Shown piece after piece: positions 52,994 to 63,137 of a stretch of 64,000 nt of DNA. Below the pieces are notes generated by a model. It saw nothing but the letters and a program-made list of their open reading frames with translations. It was not told where the DNA came from and did no database searches. The translations under genes and the position numbers were made by a program. Origin of the DNA: Rhizobium sp. FKL33. GTDB taxonomy: Bacteria; Pseudomonadota; Alphaproteobacteria; Rhizobiales; Rhizobiaceae. Position 1 is the stretch's first letter. Each line of letters starts with the position of its first letter. The stretch lies in contig NZ_STFX01000054.1 in assembly GCF_005222915.1 (NCBI RefSeq), positions 107,166 to 171,165 on the forward strand, given 5' to 3'.

Positions 52994-54466
52994 TTACTGG
53001 AGGAACGTCATCGGGTTGACGGCCACGGCGTTCTGCCGGACCTCGAAGTGAAGCTTGGGACGCTTGGCGCCGCCGCTCATGCCGGAATTGGCGATGACCT
53101 GGCCGCGGGTGACCTTGTCGCCGCGCTTGACGTTGAGCGCCGCGGCATTGCCGTAGACGGTGACGGTGCCGTCATCGTGACGGACGAGAACCGTGTTGCC
53201 GAGATCCTTGAGGCCGCTGCCGGAATAGATGACGACGCCGTTTTCAGCCGCCTTGACCGGCGTGCCTTCGGGCACGGAAATGTCGATGCCGGTGTTGCGG
53301 GCGCCGTCGACGTTCTGGCCGTAACCGGCGATCACCGCGCCGCGAACCGGCCAGCGGAACTTGCCGATGCCCGTGGCGTCAGGAGCGTCCTCGCCGTTGT
53401 CGGACGATTTCTGCACTTCGGCGACGCTCTTCTCGGCCGCGGGCGGCGTATAGGTCTTCGGCTTGGCGGCGGTCGCCTGCTTGACGGCCTGGCCTTCCGG
53501 AACGGCTGCGGTCTTGACCGGATCAGCGGCTACGGCGCCGGCGGCCGGGATGACCAGCTTCTGGCCGATGCGGATATCGGCGACCTGCATGCCGTTGGCT
53601 CTCTTGAGCGCCTCGATGCTCACCTTGTTGGCGCGGGCGATCTTGGCGAGCGAATCGCCCGGCTTGACGACATAGCCTGCGCCATCGGGAGCGTCGCCGG
53701 CATCGGCGAGCTTGGCGTCGACGGCCTTCTTCTTGTCCTGCAGCGAGGCGGGAAGCGCGGCCTGCTCCTGGGCCGGGGCCTTACCCGGAACCGGGACCTT
53801 CTTGGAGCCTTCGACTGCGGGCGGCATGGCCTGCGCCACGGAATCGGTGACCGGGATCACGACGGTGCGGCCATATTTCAGGTCGGCGGCGCTTTCCATA
53901 TTGTTGGCGCGCAGGATTTCCCGCTGCGGCACGCCGTATCTCGCCGAAAGGCCCGAAAGCGTCTGGCCGCTCTTGATCTCGACGCGCGGCGACCGGCTGG
54001 TGACCTTCCAGATCGACTTGGCGCTGCCGGTGCGGATCGGATCGGCGTTCCGCTGGCTGTCGAGCGTCATCACCTGGCGGGCCGGCATCGGCTGGGCGAG
54101 CGCCACGCGCTCCCCGCCCTGGCCGGGCGCGCTCAACTCAGCGCGCTGGACGCGGGACGGAGCCGCCGGAACCGTGCTGGTCCGAAGCGCGTCATAGGGC
54201 TGACCCGGATAGGGCTGGTTCGTCGCATCATTGCCATAGACATCGCCATTGGCGATGTTGGCTCTGGGCGTCGGCACCTTGCCGTTGACGGCGTTGACCC
54301 GGTGGGGAACGGATGCGGTCGTCAGCGTGTCCGTCCGCGATCGGGAAAACAGGCTGTCGAAACGCGTGACATCCGAACTGCAACCCGTCGCCGCGCCGGC
54401 GAGGAGCAACACCGTAACCAAACGGATGGAAGACATTCTGGACTTTACGACTTCATAGCTACGCAT
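52994..54466 (-). CDS. LysM/M23-domain lipoprotein (NlpD/EnvC-like amidase activator)
   Basis: A 490-residue outer-membrane lipoprotein. The lipobox is AATGC near residue 29. Two LysM domains (VEIKSGQTLSGLSARYG and YVVKPGDSLAKIARANK) bind peptidoglycan. A C-terminal LytM/M23 domain begins near FRWPVRGAVIAGYGQ. The zinc ligands are lost: NTGIDIS for HxGxD, VYGN for YxH, and KLHFEV for HxH. So it is probably an activator of cell-wall amidases, as NlpD and EnvC are. ATG 54436 is an alternative start. Confidence 0.88.
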   Translation of the reverse strand: MRSYEVVKSRMSSIRLVTVLLLAGAATGCSSDVTRFDSLFSRSRTDTLTTASVPHRVNAVNGKVPTPRANIANGDVYGNDATNQPYPGQPYDALRTSTVPAAPSRVQRAELSAPGQGGERVALAQPMPARQVMTLDSQRNADPIRTGSAKSIWKVTSRSPRVEIKSGQTLSGLSARYGVPQREILRANNMESAADLKYGRTVVIPVTDSVAQAMPPAVEGSKKVPVPGKAPAQEQAALPASLQDKKKAVDAKLADAGDAPDGAGYVVKPGDSLAKIARANKVSIEALKRANGMQVADIRIGQKLVIPAAGAVAADPVKTAAVPEGQAVKQATAAKPKTYTPPAAEKSVAEVQKSSDNGEDAPDATGIGKFRWPVRGAVIAGYGQNVDGARNTGIDISVPEGTPVKAAENGVVIYSGSGLKDLGNTVLVRHDDGTVTVYGNAAALNVKRGDKVTRGQVIANSGMSGGAKRPKLHFEVRQNAVAVNPMTFLQ

Positions 54467-54610
54467 GACTGCAACCCGTGCAACGCATTACCTTGGCTAT
54501 GATTAAAGCGCGTTAGAGTTACCGGGCGGTTAACCGCGAGGGATTCATTGAAATAAATCTAGGAAACGATAACCTTAACAATATCTTGCAACAGGGCTCA
54601 AAGCCCTGCG

Positions 54611-55264
54611 TCACAGGGTCTGCGCGACCTGTTGGACGATCGGCTGGAAGGGTGTTTCGAAAAGATCTTCCCGTTCGAAACGGCTGCCGGCCTTCACGAG
54701 ACGGATCATGCGGGCCACGCCGTCCTCTCCCAGCACAGGCGCGAGCATCACGCCGCCGGACACCAATTGCTCGGCATAGATCCGCGGAAAGGCGGAAAAG
54801 CCGGCGGTGATGAGAATGCGATCGAAGGTGCCCTCGCCCTGCAGCCCGACATTGCCGTCGGCCTGGCGGACGATGACGTTGCGCAGCGCGAGCTTGTCCA
54901 TGCGCTCCTGGGCGAGATTGACCAGGGTGCGATAGCGATCGATGGTCAGCACTCTTTCCGCGATACGCCCCATCACGGCGGCGGTGAAGCCGCTGCCGGT
55001 GCCGATTTCCAGCACGCGATGGCTGGGCTTGAGCTTGAGGAGATCGATGAGCATGGCGGCGAGATCCACGCCCTCCATCACCGCACCGCATTCGATCGGC
55101 AGGGTGCGCGCGCTCCAGGCATTGGCCATGAAATCCGAGGGCACGAAGAGATGGCGCGGCGTCTGCTCGATGGCATTGAGCAGTTCGGGACTGGTGACGC
55201 CCCGGGCGCGCAGCCTGAGGCAAAGAGCGGCAAATCCTTCCTTGCTGCTCACGCTCTGGGGCAT
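54611..55264 (-). CDS. pcm: Protein-L-isoaspartate O-methyltransferase
   Basis: A 217-residue SAM-dependent repair enzyme for damaged Asp/Asn residues. LEIGTGSGFTAAVMGRIAERVLTIDRYRTL is motif I with the acidic follow-up; the pattern TPRHLFVP and later ITAGFSAFPRIYAEQL is family-typical. It lies 1 bp after surE and is translated from the same mRNA. Confidence 0.94.
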   Translation of the reverse strand: MPQSVSSKEGFAALCLRLRARGVTSPELLNAIEQTPRHLFVPSDFMANAWSARTLPIECGAVMEGVDLAAMLIDLLKLKPSHRVLEIGTGSGFTAAVMGRIAERVLTIDRYRTLVNLAQERMDKLALRNVIVRQADGNVGLQGEGTFDRILITAGFSAFPRIYAEQLVSGGVMLAPVLGEDGVARMIRLVKAGSRFEREDLFETPFQPIVQQVAQTL

Positions 55265-55265
55265 G

Positions 55266-56030
55266 TCAGCCGTCCTTCAGCGCCTGGTCGATCCGGTCGA
55301 GCAGGCTGTAATCGGTCAGGTCGAGCTTGAGCGGCGTCACCGAAATCTTGTCGGCCTTCAGCGCATGGATATCGGTGCCCTCGCGGAAATCGCCCTGCCG
55401 ATTGTCGAATTTCAGCCAGTAATAGGGGAAACCGCGTCCGTCGATGCGCCGCTCGACATTGACGCCGAAATCGAGCTTGCCCTGCGAGGTCACCTCCACA
55501 CCCTTGACGTCCGCAGGCGCGCAATTGGGGAAGTTGAGATTCATCAGCGTCCAGGCGGGCATGTCGACGTCGATCAGCTTTTTGATCAGGTCCGGCGCAT
55601 AGAGCTCGGCGATCTCCCAGGGGGTGACGCGCTCGCCGTCGACATAGGCTGCGGCCTGGCTGAGCGCGAAAGACTTCACGCCCTGCAGCGTGCCCTCGAT
55701 TGCGCCGGCGATCGTGCCAGAATAGGTGACATCGTCGGCCATGTTGGCGCCGGCGTTGACGCCCGAAAGCACCAGATCCGGTTTGCCCGGCAGCACTTCC
55801 TTGCAGCCCATGATGACGCAATCGGTCGGCGTGCCGCGGAGCGCGAAATGCTTGTCGGAAATCTTCCGGAGCCGCAAAGGCTCCGAAAGGGTCAGCGAAT
55901 GAGCGAGCCCGCTCTGATCGGTCTCCGGCGCAATGATCCAGACGTCGTCCGACAGCGTGCGGGCGATGCGTTCCAGCACCGCGAGGCCTTCGGCATGGAC
56001 GCCATCGTCATTGGTCAAGAGGATCCGCAT
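55266..56030 (-). CDS. surE: 5'/3'-nucleotidase SurE
   Basis: A 254-residue metal-dependent nucleotidase and phosphatase. [20 protein letters not shown] contains the metal-binding DD pair; [15 protein letters not shown] and [25 protein letters not shown] are the other active-site blocks. It is 4 bp after serS and 1 bp before pcm; the serS-surE-pcm order is conserved in alphaproteobacteria. Confidence 0.97.
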   Translation of the reverse strand: MRILLTNDDGVHAEGLAVLERIARTLSDDVWIIAPETDQSGLAHSLTLSEPLRLRKISDKHFALRGTPTDCVIMGCKEVLPGKPDLVLSGVNAGANMADDVTYSGTIAGAIEGTLQGVKSFALSQAAAYVDGERVTPWEIAELYAPDLIKKLIDVDMPAWTLMNLNFPNCAPADVKGVEVTSQGKLDFGVNVERRIDGRGFPYYWLKFDNRQGDFREGTDIHALKADKISVTPLKLDLTDYSLLDRIDQALKDG

Positions 56031-56034
56031 GGGC

Positions 56035-57318
56035 TCAGCTCGCTTTCTCGATCTTCTTCAGACCGCCCATATAAGGCAGCAACACATCCGGAATTGTGAT
56101 GGAGCCGTCCTCATTGAGATAATTTTCCATCACGGCGATCAGGGCGCGACCCACGGCGGTGCCGGAGCCGTTCAGCGTATGGACGAACTTGACCGATTTG
56201 TCGTCGCGGTCGCGATAACGCGCATTCATGCGGCGCGCCTGGAAATCGCCGCAGACCGAGCAAGACGAGATCTCGCGATAGGTGTTCTGGCCCGGCAGCC
56301 AGACTTCGATGTCATAGGTCTTCTGCGAGCCGAAGCCCATATCACCGGTGCAGAGCGTCATGGTGCGGAAATGCAGGCCGAGCTTCTTGAGCACGGTTTC
56401 GGCGCATTCCGTCATCCGCTCATGCTCGGCGATCGAGGATTGGGCGTCGGTGATCGACACGAGCTCGACCTTGTTGAACTGGTGCTGGCGCAGCATGCCG
56501 CGCGTGTCGCGACCTGCCGAGCCCGCCTCCGAGCGGAAGCAAGGCGTAAGCGCGGTCAGGCGCAGAGGCAGCGCGTCGTGTTCGAGGATCTGCTCGCGAA
56601 CGAGATTGGTCAGCGGCACTTCCGCCGTCGGGATCAGCCAGCGGTCGTCGGTGGTGCGGAACAGGTCCTCAGCGAATTTCGGCAGCTGGCCGGTGCCGTA
56701 CATGGCGTCGTCGCGCACCATCAGCGGCGGCTGCACTTCGGTATAACCATGCTCCATCGTATGCGTGTCGAGCATGAACTGGCCGATAGCGCGCTCCAGC
56801 CGGGCGAGCTGGCCCTTGAGGATGGTGAAGCGGGCGCCGGCGATCTTGGCTGCGCCTTCGAAATCCATCCAGCCGAGCGCTTCGCCGATTTCGTAATGCT
56901 CTTTGGCGGGATGGTTCCAGCGCGGCTTGTCGCCGATGACGCGGGTTACGGCGTTGTCGTGCTCGTCCTTGCCGACCGGCACGTCGTCGAGCGGAATATT
57001 GGGGATTCGCGACAGCGCGTCGTTGAGCTCGGCGGTGATGCGGCGCTCTTCTTCCTCGGCGGCGGGCAGATCGAGCTTGATCGCCGCGACTTCCGCCTTC
57101 AGCTTGTCCGCCAGCTCCGTATTCTTCTGGCCCATGGCCGCGCCGATCTCCTTGGAGGCGGCGTTGCGGCGCGACTGCATGTCCTGCGCCTTCTGGACGA
57201 TGGCGCGGCGCGCCTCATCGAGCGCGATGAGGGTGGCGGACTGGGCTTCGGCTCCGCGTTTTCCGAGCGCGGCGTCGAGCGCCGCCGCATTGTCGCGAAT
57301 CCATTTGATATCGAGCAT
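56035..57318 (-). CDS. serS: Seryl-tRNA synthetase
   Basis: A 427-residue class II synthetase. The N-terminal coiled coil ([22 protein letters not shown] to about residue 100) grips the tRNA long arm. Motif 2 is the [21 protein letters not shown] region and motif 3 is [17 protein letters not shown]. The start at 57318 is the domain start; the upstream frame is not supported. It heads the serS-surE-pcm unit. Confidence 0.97.
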   Translation of the reverse strand: MLDIKWIRDNAAALDAALGKRGAEAQSATLIALDEARRAIVQKAQDMQSRRNAASKEIGAAMGQKNTELADKLKAEVAAIKLDLPAAEEEERRITAELNDALSRIPNIPLDDVPVGKDEHDNAVTRVIGDKPRWNHPAKEHYEIGEALGWMDFEGAAKIAGARFTILKGQLARLERAIGQFMLDTHTMEHGYTEVQPPLMVRDDAMYGTGQLPKFAEDLFRTTDDRWLIPTAEVPLTNLVREQILEHDALPLRLTALTPCFRSEAGSAGRDTRGMLRQHQFNKVELVSITDAQSSIAEHERMTECAETVLKKLGLHFRTMTLCTGDMGFGSQKTYDIEVWLPGQNTYREISSCSVCGDFQARRMNARYRDRDDKSVKFVHTLNGSGTAVGRALIAVMENYLNEDGSITIPDVLLPYMGGLKKIEKAS

Positions 57319-57406
57319 ATGAACACCGTCTCTTGGCTCAGGGGCGGAATCCCGACGCATCGTGATTCCGGGTCACCGTGGTTTTGGCGCGAGGAGAGCG
57401 GAAAGA

Positions 57407-57426
57407 CAAGCCGCAAGCGCGGCTTG
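57407..57426 (-). terminator. Weak hairpin between tatC and serS
   Basis: CAAGCCGC (57407-57414) pairs with GCGGCTTG (57419-57426), 8 bp perfect, loop 4. On the minus strand a TCTTTCC tail follows. It may end part of the tat transcript. Confidence 0.4.
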
Positions 57427-57435
57427 CCGGGCAAA

Positions 57436-58242
57436 TCAGGCGGAACCCTCTGAGCTTTCGTCGGAAAGCCGCAATTTCCTCGTCTTTTCGATCAGACGCG
57501 CCGCGTAGATGGCGATCTCATAGAGGATGATCGTCGGGATCGCGAGACCGAGCTGCGAGATCGGATCCGGCGGGGTCAACACGGCAGCGACGATGAAGGC
57601 GATCACGACCGCGTATTTGCGCTTGTCGGCGAGCGTCTTCGAGGTCAGCAGATCGACGCGCACCAGCAGCGATGTCACCACCGGAAGCTGGAACACCAGT
57701 CCGAAGGAAAAGATCAGCGTCATGATCAGGCTGAGATATTCCGAAACTTTCGGCATCAGCGAAATCGCGATCTGCCCCTCGCCGCCCGTCTGCTGCATGG
57801 ACAGGAAGAACCACATCACCATCGGGGTGAAGAGGAAATAGACCATGGCGCCGCCGAGCAGGAACAGCACCGGCGAGGCGATCAGAAACGGCATGAACGC
57901 GGCGCGTTCGTTCTTATAGAGGCCGGGCGCAACGAATTTGTAGATCTGCGTCGCGATCACCGGAAAGGCGATCACCATAGCGCCGAACATCGCCACCTTG
58001 ATCTGGGTGAAGAAGAATTCCTGCGGCGCGGTGTAGATCATCTCCGTCGTGGCAGGGTCGAGATGCGACCAATCGACGGCAATGCGATAGGGCACCACCA
58101 GCGCATTGAACAACTGCTCGGCGAAATAGAAGCAGACCAGAAAGGCCGCGAAAAACGCGACGACGGCCCAGATCAGCCTCTGGCGCAGTTCGATCAGATG
58201 CTCGATGAGCGGCTGCGGCTTGTCCTCGATCTCGTCACTCAT
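57436..58242 (-). CDS. tatC: Sec-independent protein translocase TatC
   Basis: A 268-residue inner-membrane protein with six hydrophobic segments. IEHLIELRQRLIWAVVAFFAAFLVCFYF and PQEFFFTQIKVAMFGAMVIAFPV are the family patterns for the twin-arginine signal receptor. It overlaps tatB by 4 bp. Confidence 0.97.
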   Translation of the reverse strand: MSDEIEDKPQPLIEHLIELRQRLIWAVVAFFAAFLVCFYFAEQLFNALVVPYRIAVDWSHLDPATTEMIYTAPQEFFFTQIKVAMFGAMVIAFPVIATQIYKFVAPGLYKNERAAFMPFLIASPVLFLLGGAMVYFLFTPMVMWFFLSMQQTGGEGQIAISLMPKVSEYLSLIMTLIFSFGLVFQLPVVTSLLVRVDLLTSKTLADKRKYAVVIAFIVAAVLTPPDPISQLGLAIPTIILYEIAIYAARLIEKTRKLRLSDESSEGSA

Positions 58243-58988
58243 GCGTCACCGGTCTCGTCGGTTTTCTTGGCAGCCTTTTTCCTAGGCTTCGGCGCGTCGG
58301 ATGCAACGCCTTCCGCTTTGGCGGCGGTCTTGCGCGGCGCGCGCGGCGTTTTCACCACTTCGCTTTCGCCTTCGGCTTTTTCCGCCTTGGGCTTGGAGGT
58401 CCGCTTGGCCTTTGGCTTTGCGTCCTGAACGACCGGAAGAGGGTTCGCCTCCACCACCGCCGGAACGGGCTTGGGGTCGACCACGGCCGGCGGCGAAGCC
58501 GGCTGCACGACGGCAGGCGGAGCGGCCACAGGCGCTTTGGTCTCGTCCGGCTGCGCTTCAGCGGGCGATGGCGCGAGCTTCGCCACCGGTTCAAGGACCG
58601 GATTGGATGCAGGCGCGGGGGCCTCGTCCTCGGTCTTCTCACCGGTCACGGGCGTCTCAGCAGACGAAGCAGGCTCGTCCTTGAGATCGGTCGCCTTGCG
58701 CAGGTCGGACTTGATGTCCTCGCCGAGCTTTCGGATCGGATTGATCGCGTCACGCAGGCTGTTGGCCGGATTGAGCTTGTTGACCTCGCTCAGACCTTTT
58801 CGAACATCGTCGAGTTCCGCCTCGCGCAGAGCCTCATCGAATTGTGAACGAAACTCGTTGGCCATACCGCGCACGCGCGTCGCCATGCGTCCAAATGTCC
58901 TGAGCATTCCAGGCAGGTCCTTGGGACCCACCACGATGATGAGTATGAGCGCGATGACGAGGATCTCGCTCCAGCCGACTTCCAGCAT
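58239..58988 (-). CDS. tatB: Sec-independent protein translocase TatB
   Basis: A 249-residue Tat receptor subunit. The membrane helix and hinge (VGWSEILVIALILIIVVGPKDLPGMLRTFGRM) are typical of TatB with its Pro/Gly hinge, followed by an amphipathic helix to about residue 85. The remaining 160 residues are a Pro/Ala/Lys-rich tail with no obvious domain, longer than usual. It overlaps tatC by 4 bp, with tatA upstream. Confidence 0.95.
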   Translation of the reverse strand: MLEVGWSEILVIALILIIVVGPKDLPGMLRTFGRMATRVRGMANEFRSQFDEALREAELDDVRKGLSEVNKLNPANSLRDAINPIRKLGEDIKSDLRKATDLKDEPASSAETPVTGEKTEDEAPAPASNPVLEPVAKLAPSPAEAQPDETKAPVAAPPAVVQPASPPAVVDPKPVPAVVEANPLPVVQDAKPKAKRTSKPKAEKAEGESEVVKTPRAPRKTAAKAEGVASDAPKPRKKAAKKTDETGDA

Positions 58989-59039
58989 GATGATTATCCT
59001 GCGGCTGGAGCGGCAAGGGCCGCCCCTGCCGGCGCTTTG

Positions 59040-59231
59040 TTACTTCGCTTCGTCGGCCTTGTGGTCCACGGTCGGCGTCTTCTCGGCAGTTTCTTCCTCG
59101 GCCATGCCCTTCTTGAAGTTCTTGATGCCCTTGGCGACGTCGCCCATCAATTCGGGGATCTTGCCGCGGCCGAAGAAAATCAGGATCACGGCCAGAACAA
59201 TCAGCCAGTGCCATACGCTAAAGGAACCCAT
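59040..59231 (-). CDS. tatA: Twin-arginine translocase subunit TatA
   Basis: A 63-residue pore-forming subunit. [21 protein letters not shown] is the single membrane helix, followed by [23 protein letters not shown], the amphipathic helix. The start ATG 59231 has GGGAG 8 bases upstream; a GTG at 59237 is less likely. The order tatA-tatB-tatC is standard. Confidence 0.95.
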   Translation of the reverse strand: MGSFSVWHWLIVLAVILIFFGRGKIPELMGDVAKGIKNFKKGMAEEETAEKTPTVDHKADEAK

Positions 59232-59262
59232 GCTCACACTCCCAGTTTTGTGCCCTAAAGAC

Positions 59263-60375
59263 TTAGTCGCTCTTTATGGCTTTTTCAAACACCAATGTAT
59301 CACGTTCGCTCATCGAGACAACGACGTCCCTAAGGCCATGCGGCACTTCGTCGGCCCGGATACGCGCCCGGATCGGCTCTTCGAGGCCTTCAACGGCCAG
59401 TGTGAACATGTCGACCACGCCCAAAAACCGGCGTGACAGGATGCGGGCCTTGGCGCCGTCGCCATCGGCAGCGATTTTGAGACCCGACAGCCGCAAGGCA
59501 ACATCCACAGTTTTGTGATCGTCGACGCCGGGCGCGGCGATTGCGCCGAGCGGAGTTTCCACCTGACCGCGTAAAACCACGCCTTCGAACAGATTGACCT
59601 CGGAAAAAAACGACGCGGCGAACAGATTGGCCGGATTCCGGTAGAGGATATCGGAAGGACCGACCTGCACCAATCGGCCATCCTTAAGAAGCGCGATGCG
59701 GTCGGCCATGCGCATGGCCTCTTCCGCGTCATGGGTCACCACGATCGCGGTCACGCGCGCCTCGCGAAGAATTGAAAGCGTGTCGGCGCGGATCGCATCC
59801 TTGAGCCGGGAATCGAGACCCGAAAAGGGTTCGTCCATCAAAAGCACCGCCGGGCGCGGCGCGAGCGCGCGCGCCAGGGCGACGCGCTGCTGCTGGCCGC
59901 CCGACAGCCGGTGCGGATAATCCTCGGCGTAATCGGCGAGCCCCACCCGCTCCAGCGCGTGAAGCGCCTCGGTCCTCGCTTCCTCCTTGGGAAGCGCAGT
60001 CAGCCCATAGCGGACATTGTCGGCGATGGTCATATGCGGAAACAGTGCGAAATCCTGGAACATCAGGCCGACTCCCCGCCGCTCGGGCGGCAGGAACGTC
60101 GCCGGTCCAGCGATTTCGCGACCATTCAGAAGAACGCGCCCGGCGCTCTGGGCCTCGATGCCGGCGGCGATGCGCAAAAGCGTCGTCTTGCCGGAGCCGG
60201 AAGGCCCGAGCAGGCAGAGCACCTCGCCCGGCTCCACAGTGAGGGTCAGATCCTGCAGGATCGGCTTGCCGCCATAGCTATGGGTGATGTTCTCGAAGCT
60301 CAGGCCGGCTGCGAAGGTCACGCCAGCCGATCGGCGGGGGCTCTGCGCATCCTTCTGGCTGTTGGTCGTCGGCAA
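59263..60375 (-). CDS. ABC transporter ATP-binding protein (FbpC/PotA-like)
   Basis: A 370-residue ATPase. Walker [14 protein letters not shown]-loop [11 protein letters not shown], signature [15 protein letters not shown], Walker [13 protein letters not shown] and H-loop VTHDAEEA are all present. The C-terminal 130 residues form a TOBE-like domain. The type fits import of iron(III), polyamine or thiamine. No permease or binding protein adjoins it. The frame begins with TTG (60373-60375), and an internal GTG (Val19) is an alternative start. Confidence 0.88.
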   Translation of the reverse strand: MPTTNSQKDAQSPRRSAGVTFAAGLSFENITHSYGGKPILQDLTLTVEPGEVLCLLGPSGSGKTTLLRIAAGIEAQSAGRVLLNGREIAGPATFLPPERRGVGLMFQDFALFPHMTIADNVRYGLTALPKEEARTEALHALERVGLADYAEDYPHRLSGGQQQRVALARALAPRPAVLLMDEPFSGLDSRLKDAIRADTLSILREARVTAIVVTHDAEEAMRMADRIALLKDGRLVQVGPSDILYRNPANLFAASFFSEVNLFEGVVLRGQVETPLGAIAAPGVDDHKTVDVALRLSGLKIAADGDGAKARILSRRFLGVVDMFTLAVEGLEEPIRARIRADEVPHGLRDVVVSMSERDTLVFEKAIKSD

Positions 60376-60421
60376 TGGCGTCTGTCCCGGCGGGGACAGG
60401 CCCGCTCACTTAAAGATGACG

Positions 60422-61120
60422 CTATTCATCCGCTTCACCCCCGGGAGTCAAGAGGCCGAGCTCTTCGAGATCGAGCTGGGTGATGGGATCCTCGTCGCCC
60501 GAGAGCTCGTCGTCGCTCTTGGGGATGGGCGCGGACAGTCCGGCAGGAATGCGGCCCGTCAGCAGGCCGGCGGCCTTGAGCTCTTCAATTCCCGGAAGAT
60601 CGCGGATCTCCTCAAGGCCGAAGTGATCGAGGAAGTCGCGGGTGGTGCCGAAGGTGACGGGGCGGCCCGGCGTGCGGCGGCGGCCGCGGAACTTGACCCA
60701 ACCCGCCTCCAGCAACACATCGAGGGTGCCCTTGGACGTCTGCACGCCTCTGATGTCCTCGATCTCGGCGCGCGTCACCGGTTGGTGATAGGCGATGATC
60801 GCCAGCACTTCGAGCGCGGCGCGCGACAGCTTCTTGGGCTCCTGCCCTTCCTGTCGAACGGCGAAGGAGAGATCGGCCGCGGTGCGGAAGGCCCAGAAGC
60901 CGTCGATCTTGACGAGATTGACGCCGCGGGCGGCGTAGAAACGGCTGAGTTCTGCAAGGATGCGCGGCACGTCGGCCCCGCGCGGCAGGCGTTCGGTGAG
61001 GTAATGCTCCGACACCGGATTGGCGGAGGCGAAGATCAGGGCTTCGGCGGCCCGCGCCGCGTCCGAATTCAGGATGTCGCCGAGAAGAGCCTGGGTCTCA
61101 GGCGTGATGACGTCAGTCAC
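60422..61120 (-). CDS. scpB: Segregation and condensation protein B
   Basis: A 232-residue ScpB (kleisin-bound SMC partner). RAAEALIFASANPVSEHYLTERLP, LSRAALEVLAIIAYHQPVTRAEIEDIRGV and TPGRPVTFGTTRDFLDHFGL are typical winged-helix segments. It overlaps scpA by 8 bp. A terminal acidic tail ends at the stop. Confidence 0.95.
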   Translation of the reverse strand: MTDVITPETQALLGDILNSDAARAAEALIFASANPVSEHYLTERLPRGADVPRILAELSRFYAARGVNLVKIDGFWAFRTAADLSFAVRQEGQEPKKLSRAALEVLAIIAYHQPVTRAEIEDIRGVQTSKGTLDVLLEAGWVKFRGRRRTPGRPVTFGTTRDFLDHFGLEEIRDLPGIEELKAAGLLTGRIPAGLSAPIPKSDDELSGDEDPITQLDLEELGLLTPGGEADE

Positions 61121-61982
61121 GGCCCGCCTCCATGGCTTCGAGATCGGCGTCGGTGATGGGATTGGAGCCCGTGCGCATGAAGATCGGCTGGAAGGCGCCC
61201 TCCTGCCGCACCTCGATGCGGCGTTCGCGGATCAGTTCCAGCGTGGCGGCGAAAGAACTGGCGATGGCGGTGGCCCTTTCTTCGGGATCGGCGGCGTAGC
61301 GGATAAGAAATGTGTCGAGCGCCGTCCAGTCATCGAGCGCGCCGACGATCCGCGCCAGCATCAGCCGCGCGTCGGCGAGCGACCAGACCTTTCGTCTCTG
61401 GATGGTGACATTGGTGATCGCCTGCCTCTGCCGCAAATTTGCATAGGCCGAGAGCAGATCATAGAGCGAGGCGTCATAGGCCGACTTCCGCTCATCGGGA
61501 ATGAATTCCGGCGCGCCGCGAGCGAAGAAATCCCGGCCCAGCCGGTTTCGATTGACGAGGCGCATGGCGGCGTCGCGGATCGCCTCGAGCCGCCGGAGGC
61601 GATAAGCGAGCGTGGCCGCCAACTCCTCGCCCGAGGGACCGTCATCCTTCGGCGCCTGCGGGATCAGCAGGCGCGACTTGAGATAAGCGAGCCAGGCGGC
61701 CATCACCAGATAGTCGGCGGCCAGTTCCAGCCGGACACGGCGGGCGCTTTCGATGAAGTCGAGATATTGCTCGGCCAGCGCCAGCACCGAGATGCGGGCG
61801 AGATCGACTTTCTGATTGCGGGCGAGATGAAGCAGCAGGTCGAGCGGACCTTCGAACCCGCCGACATCGATCACCAGCGCAGGCTCGACCTCAGCCACAG
61901 GCAGGGTTTCGTCGACCCTGACCGGCCGATCCTCCCAGAGTTTTTCGAGAGGCGCTTGATCCTGCGCGTCAGCCCCCGCCAT
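61113..61982 (-). CDS. scpA: Segregation and condensation protein A
   Basis: A 289-residue kleisin that links the SMC complex heads in chromosome condensation. FEGPLDLLLHLARNQKVDLARISVLALAEQYLDF is the diagnostic N-terminal segment. It overlaps scpB by 8 bp and begins 9 bp after the nagZ stop, one transcript. Confidence 0.95.
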   Translation of the reverse strand: MAGADAQDQAPLEKLWEDRPVRVDETLPVAEVEPALVIDVGGFEGPLDLLLHLARNQKVDLARISVLALAEQYLDFIESARRVRLELAADYLVMAAWLAYLKSRLLIPQAPKDDGPSGEELAATLAYRLRRLEAIRDAAMRLVNRNRLGRDFFARGAPEFIPDERKSAYDASLYDLLSAYANLRQRQAITNVTIQRRKVWSLADARLMLARIVGALDDWTALDTFLIRYAADPEERATAIASSFAATLELIRERRIEVRQEGAFQPIFMRTGSNPITDADLEAMEAGRD

Positions 61983-61991
61983 TGCGCTGCC

Positions 61992-63008
61992 TCAAGCCGA
62001 CGGCAGAAGCGCGGCGAACTCTGCCCGCAGTTCGGCCTCATTGCTGTCGTCCGGCGCGGTGAAGGCCGCCATAGCGCGGTCGGCGCGTTCTTTCGTCTTG
62101 CCGGCGATCGGCTTGACCTGCGCGATGACGTCCAGCATCTCTTGCATCGCGCCATTGCAATGGAGGACGACATCGCAGCCGTTCGAGGCGATGGCGCGGG
62201 CTCGTTCGCCGAGCGTGCCCTTGAGCGCGTTCATGGAGCTGTCGTCGGACAGCAACAGGCCGTCGAAGCCGAATTCGCCGCGAATGATCTCCTCGATCAC
62301 CTTACGCGAGGTGGTGGCAGGGTTTTCCGGATCGATGGCGGTGAACACCACATGGGCGGACATGCCCATCACTTCGCCGGTCAGCGCCTTGAAGGGCGGG
62401 AAATCATGGGCGCGCAACTCGTCCAGCGGCGTGTCGACCACGGGTAGATCGTGATGGGAATCGGCGAAGGCGCGGCCATGACCCGGCATGTGTTTCATCA
62501 CCGGCAGCATGCCGCCGGCCTTCAGACCATCGGCGGCGGCGCGGCCCATCTGGGTGACGATCTCGGGATTCTTGCCATAAGCGCGGTTGCCGATCACGTC
62601 GTTTGCGCCTTCCACCGGCACGTCCAGCACCGGCAGGCAGTCGACATTGATGCCGAGCTTCAGAAGGTCGAAGGCGTGCAGGCGCGACATCAGCCAGGCG
62701 GCGCGGACGCCTCTGGCCGGGTCCTGCCGCCAGATATCGCCGAGGTCGCGGCCGGAAGGGTAACGCGGGCAGAGCGGTTCGCGGATGCGCTGGACGCGAC
62801 CGCCTTCCTGGTCGATCAGCACCGGAGCATTGCGGCCGACGCTGTCGCGCATATCCGCGACCAGCCGCTTGATCTGCTCGGCGTCGGCGGAGATGTTGCG
62901 CGCGAACAGGATGAAGCCCCAAGGGTTGGCGTCGCGATAGAAGGCGCGCTCGGCTTCGGTGAGTTCGAGGCCGCTCGCCCCGAAGATAACGGCGTTGACG
63001 TCGGTCAT
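61992..63008 (-). CDS. nagZ: Beta-N-acetylhexosaminidase NagZ
   Basis: A 338-residue GH3 cytoplasmic enzyme of cell-wall recycling that removes N-acetylglucosamine from muropeptides. PVLIDQEGGRVQRI, VMKHMPGHGRAFADSHHDLPVVD (His/Asp catalytic loop) and GLLLSDDSSMNAL (nucleophile Asp region) are clear. The start at 63008 is the domain start; the longer frame has no support. It precedes scpA by 9 bp. Confidence 0.95.
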   Translation of the reverse strand: MTDVNAVIFGASGLELTEAERAFYRDANPWGFILFARNISADAEQIKRLVADMRDSVGRNAPVLIDQEGGRVQRIREPLCPRYPSGRDLGDIWRQDPARGVRAAWLMSRLHAFDLLKLGINVDCLPVLDVPVEGANDVIGNRAYGKNPEIVTQMGRAAADGLKAGGMLPVMKHMPGHGRAFADSHHDLPVVDTPLDELRAHDFPPFKALTGEVMGMSAHVVFTAIDPENPATTSRKVIEEIIRGEFGFDGLLLSDDSSMNALKGTLGERARAIASNGCDVVLHCNGAMQEMLDVIAQVKPIAGKTKERADRAMAAFTAPDDSNEAELRAEFAALLPSA

Positions 63009-63080
63009 GGATGATCTCTCGTGTCGATGTTCAGATGCCGTCATCGCAAGAACCGCGTTTCAGCTCTGCGCGACATGCTG

Positions 63081-63119
63081 GAAAACACGCGCGGCCGGAA
63101 CGAAATGTCCCGGCCGCGC
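63081..63119 (-). terminator. Terminator of the SPOR-domain gene
   Basis: On the minus strand GCGCGGCCGG pairs with CCGGCCGCGC (63110-63119 with 63089-63098), 10 bp perfect, loop 11, followed by GTGTTTTCC. It lies between the SPOR gene and nagZ. Confidence 0.75.
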
Positions 63120-63137
63120 GCAGATTAATCGGAAAAC

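Noticed and set aside
59263-60375. ATPase as the missing partner of the amino acid permeases
   Set aside because: Its TOBE-like C-terminal extension and FbpC/PotA-like sequence differ from short HisP-type ATPases, and it is 25 kb away.
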